64,000 bases of DNA from Adiantum capillus-veneris (lineage: Eukaryota; Streptophyta; Polypodiopsida; Polypodiales; Pteridaceae). Where the stretch lies: NCBI GenBank assembly GCA_014529385.2, contig CM043966.1:97522087-97586086 (forward strand). The letters run 5' to 3'. Below the pieces are notes generated by a model that made no database searches, was not told the origin of the DNA, and was given only the letters and a program-made list of their open reading frames with translations. The translations under genes were made by a program, and so were the position numbers. Shown piece by piece: positions 61,665-64,000 of this stretch; within the stretch, counting starts at the first letter, position 1, and each line of letters begins with the position of its first letter.

Positions 61665-62060
61665 AAAGTCTTGCACAAAGAATAGATTGACTCCATCCAT
61701 TTCCATGTCCAAACGCAAATTGTGTGGTTCACTCTTAAAATGTGGCCAGGTATCTTCAATGTGCCTCCAAGCCTTTGAATCAGCGGGCACCCTAAATGTT
61801 GCGTCAGTGGATCTATTTGTAGAATTCCTCTGCATCAACTTTGCAATGGAACCACAACGAAACATGCTTTTTATCCTCGGAATAATAGGGAAATGCCGCA
61901 ACACTTTAGCTGGCACTGACTCGCCAACTGTATCTTGTTTGTAGCTCATTGCTCCGCACCTAGGACACGACAAAAAATCTGCGAATTCATTTGCGAAAAA
62001 GAATGCAATCATTTGGACATGCATGAATCTTGTTGTAGTCCAAGCCAACTAAGGTCAATA
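61665..62060 (-). pseudogene. CACTA element 2, TNP2 transposase core fragment
   Basis: GLDYNKIHACPNDCILF reads in one frame at about 62,045-61,995. FLSCPRCGAMSYKQ, VPAKVLRHFPIIPRIKSMFR, RVPADSKAWRHIEDTWPHF and LRLDMEMDGVNLF follow in another. This matches the TNP2 block also present at 50,930-50,430 in CACTA element 1. Directly after DGVNLF the frame continues into the second gene, so a large part of the transposase has been deleted and the two genes are fused. Confidence 0.8.
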
Positions 62061-62208
62061 GTCGCTTTGCATCTGGCCTGGAGGGGGGCATTTCATTGCC
62101 CGCCGAGAGTAGTTGCTCCCGCAACAACCTGTTTAAGCCACATTAAATTAAAATCTCCCTAAGCACGTCATCGTTGCAATCAAAAAATCTCTTTTGTAAG
62201 TTACGTAC

Positions 62209-63018
62209 CTAAACAAAGTAGTGACGCTTGCATCTGACCACCTGTACACTGACTGCAGATTCAAAAAAGACAGACAAGCGAAGCACAGATATTTTGGCGC
62301 CTTCACAGATTGGTTGATGTGCCAACTTTCTCAACATGTCTTCAAGAGATAGGCGCACGTCTTCTGGTGTTGCTTCGTTAGCATTCAGCATCTCCTCCAT
62401 GCCGTCGTCTTGTGTCTGTATGCCCTCCTCTGCTTCCATCCTTGGCTCTGGATTGGTTGGACGTTCACGCATAATCCTTTTTTTGGATGTGCGAAGCACA
62501 GATATTTTGGTGCCTTCATAGATTGGTTGATGTGCCAACTTTCTCAACATGTCTTCAAGAGATAGGCGCATGTCTTCTGGTGTTGCTTCGTTAGCATTCA
62601 GCATCTCCTCCATGCCGTCGTCTTGTGTCTGTAAGCCCTCCTCTGCTTCCATCCTTGGCTCTGGATTGGTTGGACGTTCACGTTCATGGAGGAGATGCTG
62701 GAAGAAGGCATCCAGCATCTCCTCCATGCCATCGTCTTGTGTCTGTAAGCCCTCCTCTGCTTCCATCCTTGGCTCTGGATTGGTTGGACGTTCACGCATA
62801 ATCCTTTTTCTCTCTCTCTCAGATGTAGGTGTTATGTCGCGAAAATCAGCGCCCGTTCCGTAGGACTCATATCGTAGATTCTGTACGGTTTCTCTAGCAA
62901 ACTCTTCGTACTTGTGCATATGCTCATTACATATCCTACGCTTGCGTAGGATTTGATACTTGCAGAGCGTGCACGAGCATGCAATCTTTTCCTCCATGTT
63001 AGTTGATGACGTTGCCAT
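62209..63018 (-). CDS. CACTA element 2, TNP2 N-terminal domain with internal peptide repeats
   Basis: This is an intact 269-codon frame from a true ATG (63,018). N-terminus: IACSCTLCKYQILRKRRIC, a Cys-rich transposase-associated motif, then HMHKYEEFARETVQNLRYES. The peptide RERPTNPEPRMEAEEG(L/I)QTQDDGMEEML occurs three times. The following NEATPEDMRLSLEDMLRKLA and PIYEGTKISVLR occur twice (LYxGxKxSxLx is the usual TNP2 motif). In relatives this region appears once. The last 30 residues diverge, and the catalytic core does not follow in frame. Confidence 0.72.
   Translation of the reverse strand: MATSSTNMEEKIACSCTLCKYQILRKRRICNEHMHKYEEFARETVQNLRYESYGTGADFRDITPTSERERKRIMRERPTNPEPRMEAEEGLQTQDDGMEEMLDAFFQHLLHERERPTNPEPRMEAEEGLQTQDDGMEEMLNANEATPEDMRLSLEDMLRKLAHQPIYEGTKISVLRTSKKRIMRERPTNPEPRMEAEEGIQTQDDGMEEMLNANEATPEDVRLSLEDMLRKLAHQPICEGAKISVLRLSVFFESAVSVQVVRCKRHYFV
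62279..62810. repeat. 213-bp tandem repeat within the CACTA element 2 ORF (2.5 copies)
   Basis: CGAAGCACAGATATTTTGG starts at 62,279 and 62,492 (213-bp step). A partial third copy covers 62,711-62,810. Copies are nearly identical, so the expansion is recent. All lengths keep the frame. Confidence 0.92.
62685..62728. repeat. Perfect 18-bp inverted repeat
   Basis: CATGGAGGAGATGCTGGA (62,685-62,702) is mirrored by its reverse complement at 62,711-62,728 with an 8-bp loop. It lies at the junction of repeat copies 2 and 3. Confidence 0.95.
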
Positions 63019-63095
63019 CTACAATGATTATGAATGTTGTCTCAATATATATACTCCTCACAATGTAAACTACCTCGCATTCTCTAGCCTTGCCC

Positions 63096-63133
63096 GATCT
63101 CCGCACACCTCGGTCCAGAGGTGTACGGAGATC
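63096..63133. repeat. 16-bp inverted repeat near the CACTA element 2 boundary
   Basis: GATCTCCGCACACCTC and GAGGTGTACGGAGATC pair with one mismatch around a 6-bp loop. A second outer pair (CTCGGT...ACCGAG) overlaps it. Confidence 0.85.
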
Positions 63134-63344
63134 AGGACCACCGAGTCTAAATCTTGTCTTTATTGGTCAAATCCTATATGGGTTGACACATACGTGCTCT
63201 CCCAGGTGTACATGACAATGCATGTAGCGGGCAAAACCCCTTTGCCTCTTTTAGTTCCATAGTTTCTTCTAGAGGGAGAGAGAGAGATAGAGAGAGTTTC
63301 TGTCCTTTTCACACAATTGGTCAGCCCAGCTAACTCTTTCACCA
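63134..63344. other. Spacer without recognised genes
   Basis: Nothing conserved is seen between the hairpin and the simple-repeat block. Confidence 0.5.
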
Positions 63345-63960
<616 letters not shown>

Positions 63961-64000
63961 AATACATGTGTTGCAGGTTTCCAAGAAGGCTAGATCTGTG

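Larger units (their letters stand above)
59693..63100 (-). mobile_element. CACTA element 2 (En/Spm-like), internally deleted
   Basis: The end CACTACAACAAAAACACGTG begins at 59,693, followed by subterminal repeats. On the minus strand lie a TNP2 N-terminal frame (63,018-62,209), a short TNP2 core fragment (about 62,060-61,680) and a second gene (about 61,660-60,800). Most of the transposase core and the other terminus are missing or not visible; the right boundary is uncertain. Confidence 0.78.

Overview
The window looks like nuclear DNA of a flowering plant. It is gene-poor and built almost entirely of nested transposable elements. The evidence is plant-type Ty3/gypsy elements (a chromovirus and a Tat-clade element with a second RNase H), plant Ty1/copia elements, CACTA (En/Spm-like) DNA transposons with TNP2-type transposase remains, and very many long (GA)n/(CT)n microsatellites. 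I cannot place it to species, and I see no convincing intact host gene, tRNA or rRNA.

Layout. 1-11,231 and 20,275-20,830: a degenerate, Glu/Lys-rich, coding-like minus-strand sequence, split by two complete LTR elements. Element 1 (1,173-10,393, perfect 5-bp target duplication CTTGC) carries gag and protease but no reverse transcriptase, RNase H or integrase. Element 2 (11,237-20,269, perfect target duplication ACCCT) is a decayed chromovirus with gag, protease, RT, RNase H, integrase and a chromodomain-like tail. 22,605-27,640: a gypsy RT fragment split by copia element A (23,026-27,475, target duplication GATGG), which ends in two tandem LTRs. 28,160-43,414: copia element B (minus strand, same LTR family as A), itself split by the Tat-clade element 3 (29,708-42,064, minus strand). 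43,415-46,998: fragments including two possible single LTRs and a repeated CGTTTCAAAACG-like motif. 46,999-51,415: CACTA element 1 (minus strand), cut on its transposase side by copia element C (51,421-about 54,990). 54,990-59,692: no recognisable genes, several microsatellites and a 330-bp palindrome-bearing tandem array. 59,693-about 63,100: CACTA element 2 (minus strand), then almost 700 bp of simple repeats.

The most unusual item is in element 3. Between its primer-binding site and gag lie four short open frames that form two pairs of paralogues (two of about 71 aa, two of about 150-185 aa). The first ATG is only about 75 nt from the LTR edge. Its LTRs are nearly identical, and pol has only two in-frame stops over roughly 1,430 codons, so it is recent. 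I know that Ogre elements of the Tat clade have one extra ORF before gag; a duplicated two-family set in this position is not something I recognise.

How the parts work together: the autonomous-type elements (2, 3, A, B) carry the usual gag-PR-RT-RH-IN or gag-PR-IN-RT-RH orders and are primed from tRNA-like PBS sites. Element 1 would have depended on enzymes supplied by another element. The CACTA remains share a common two-gene plan. Every element has at least one visible inactivating change.
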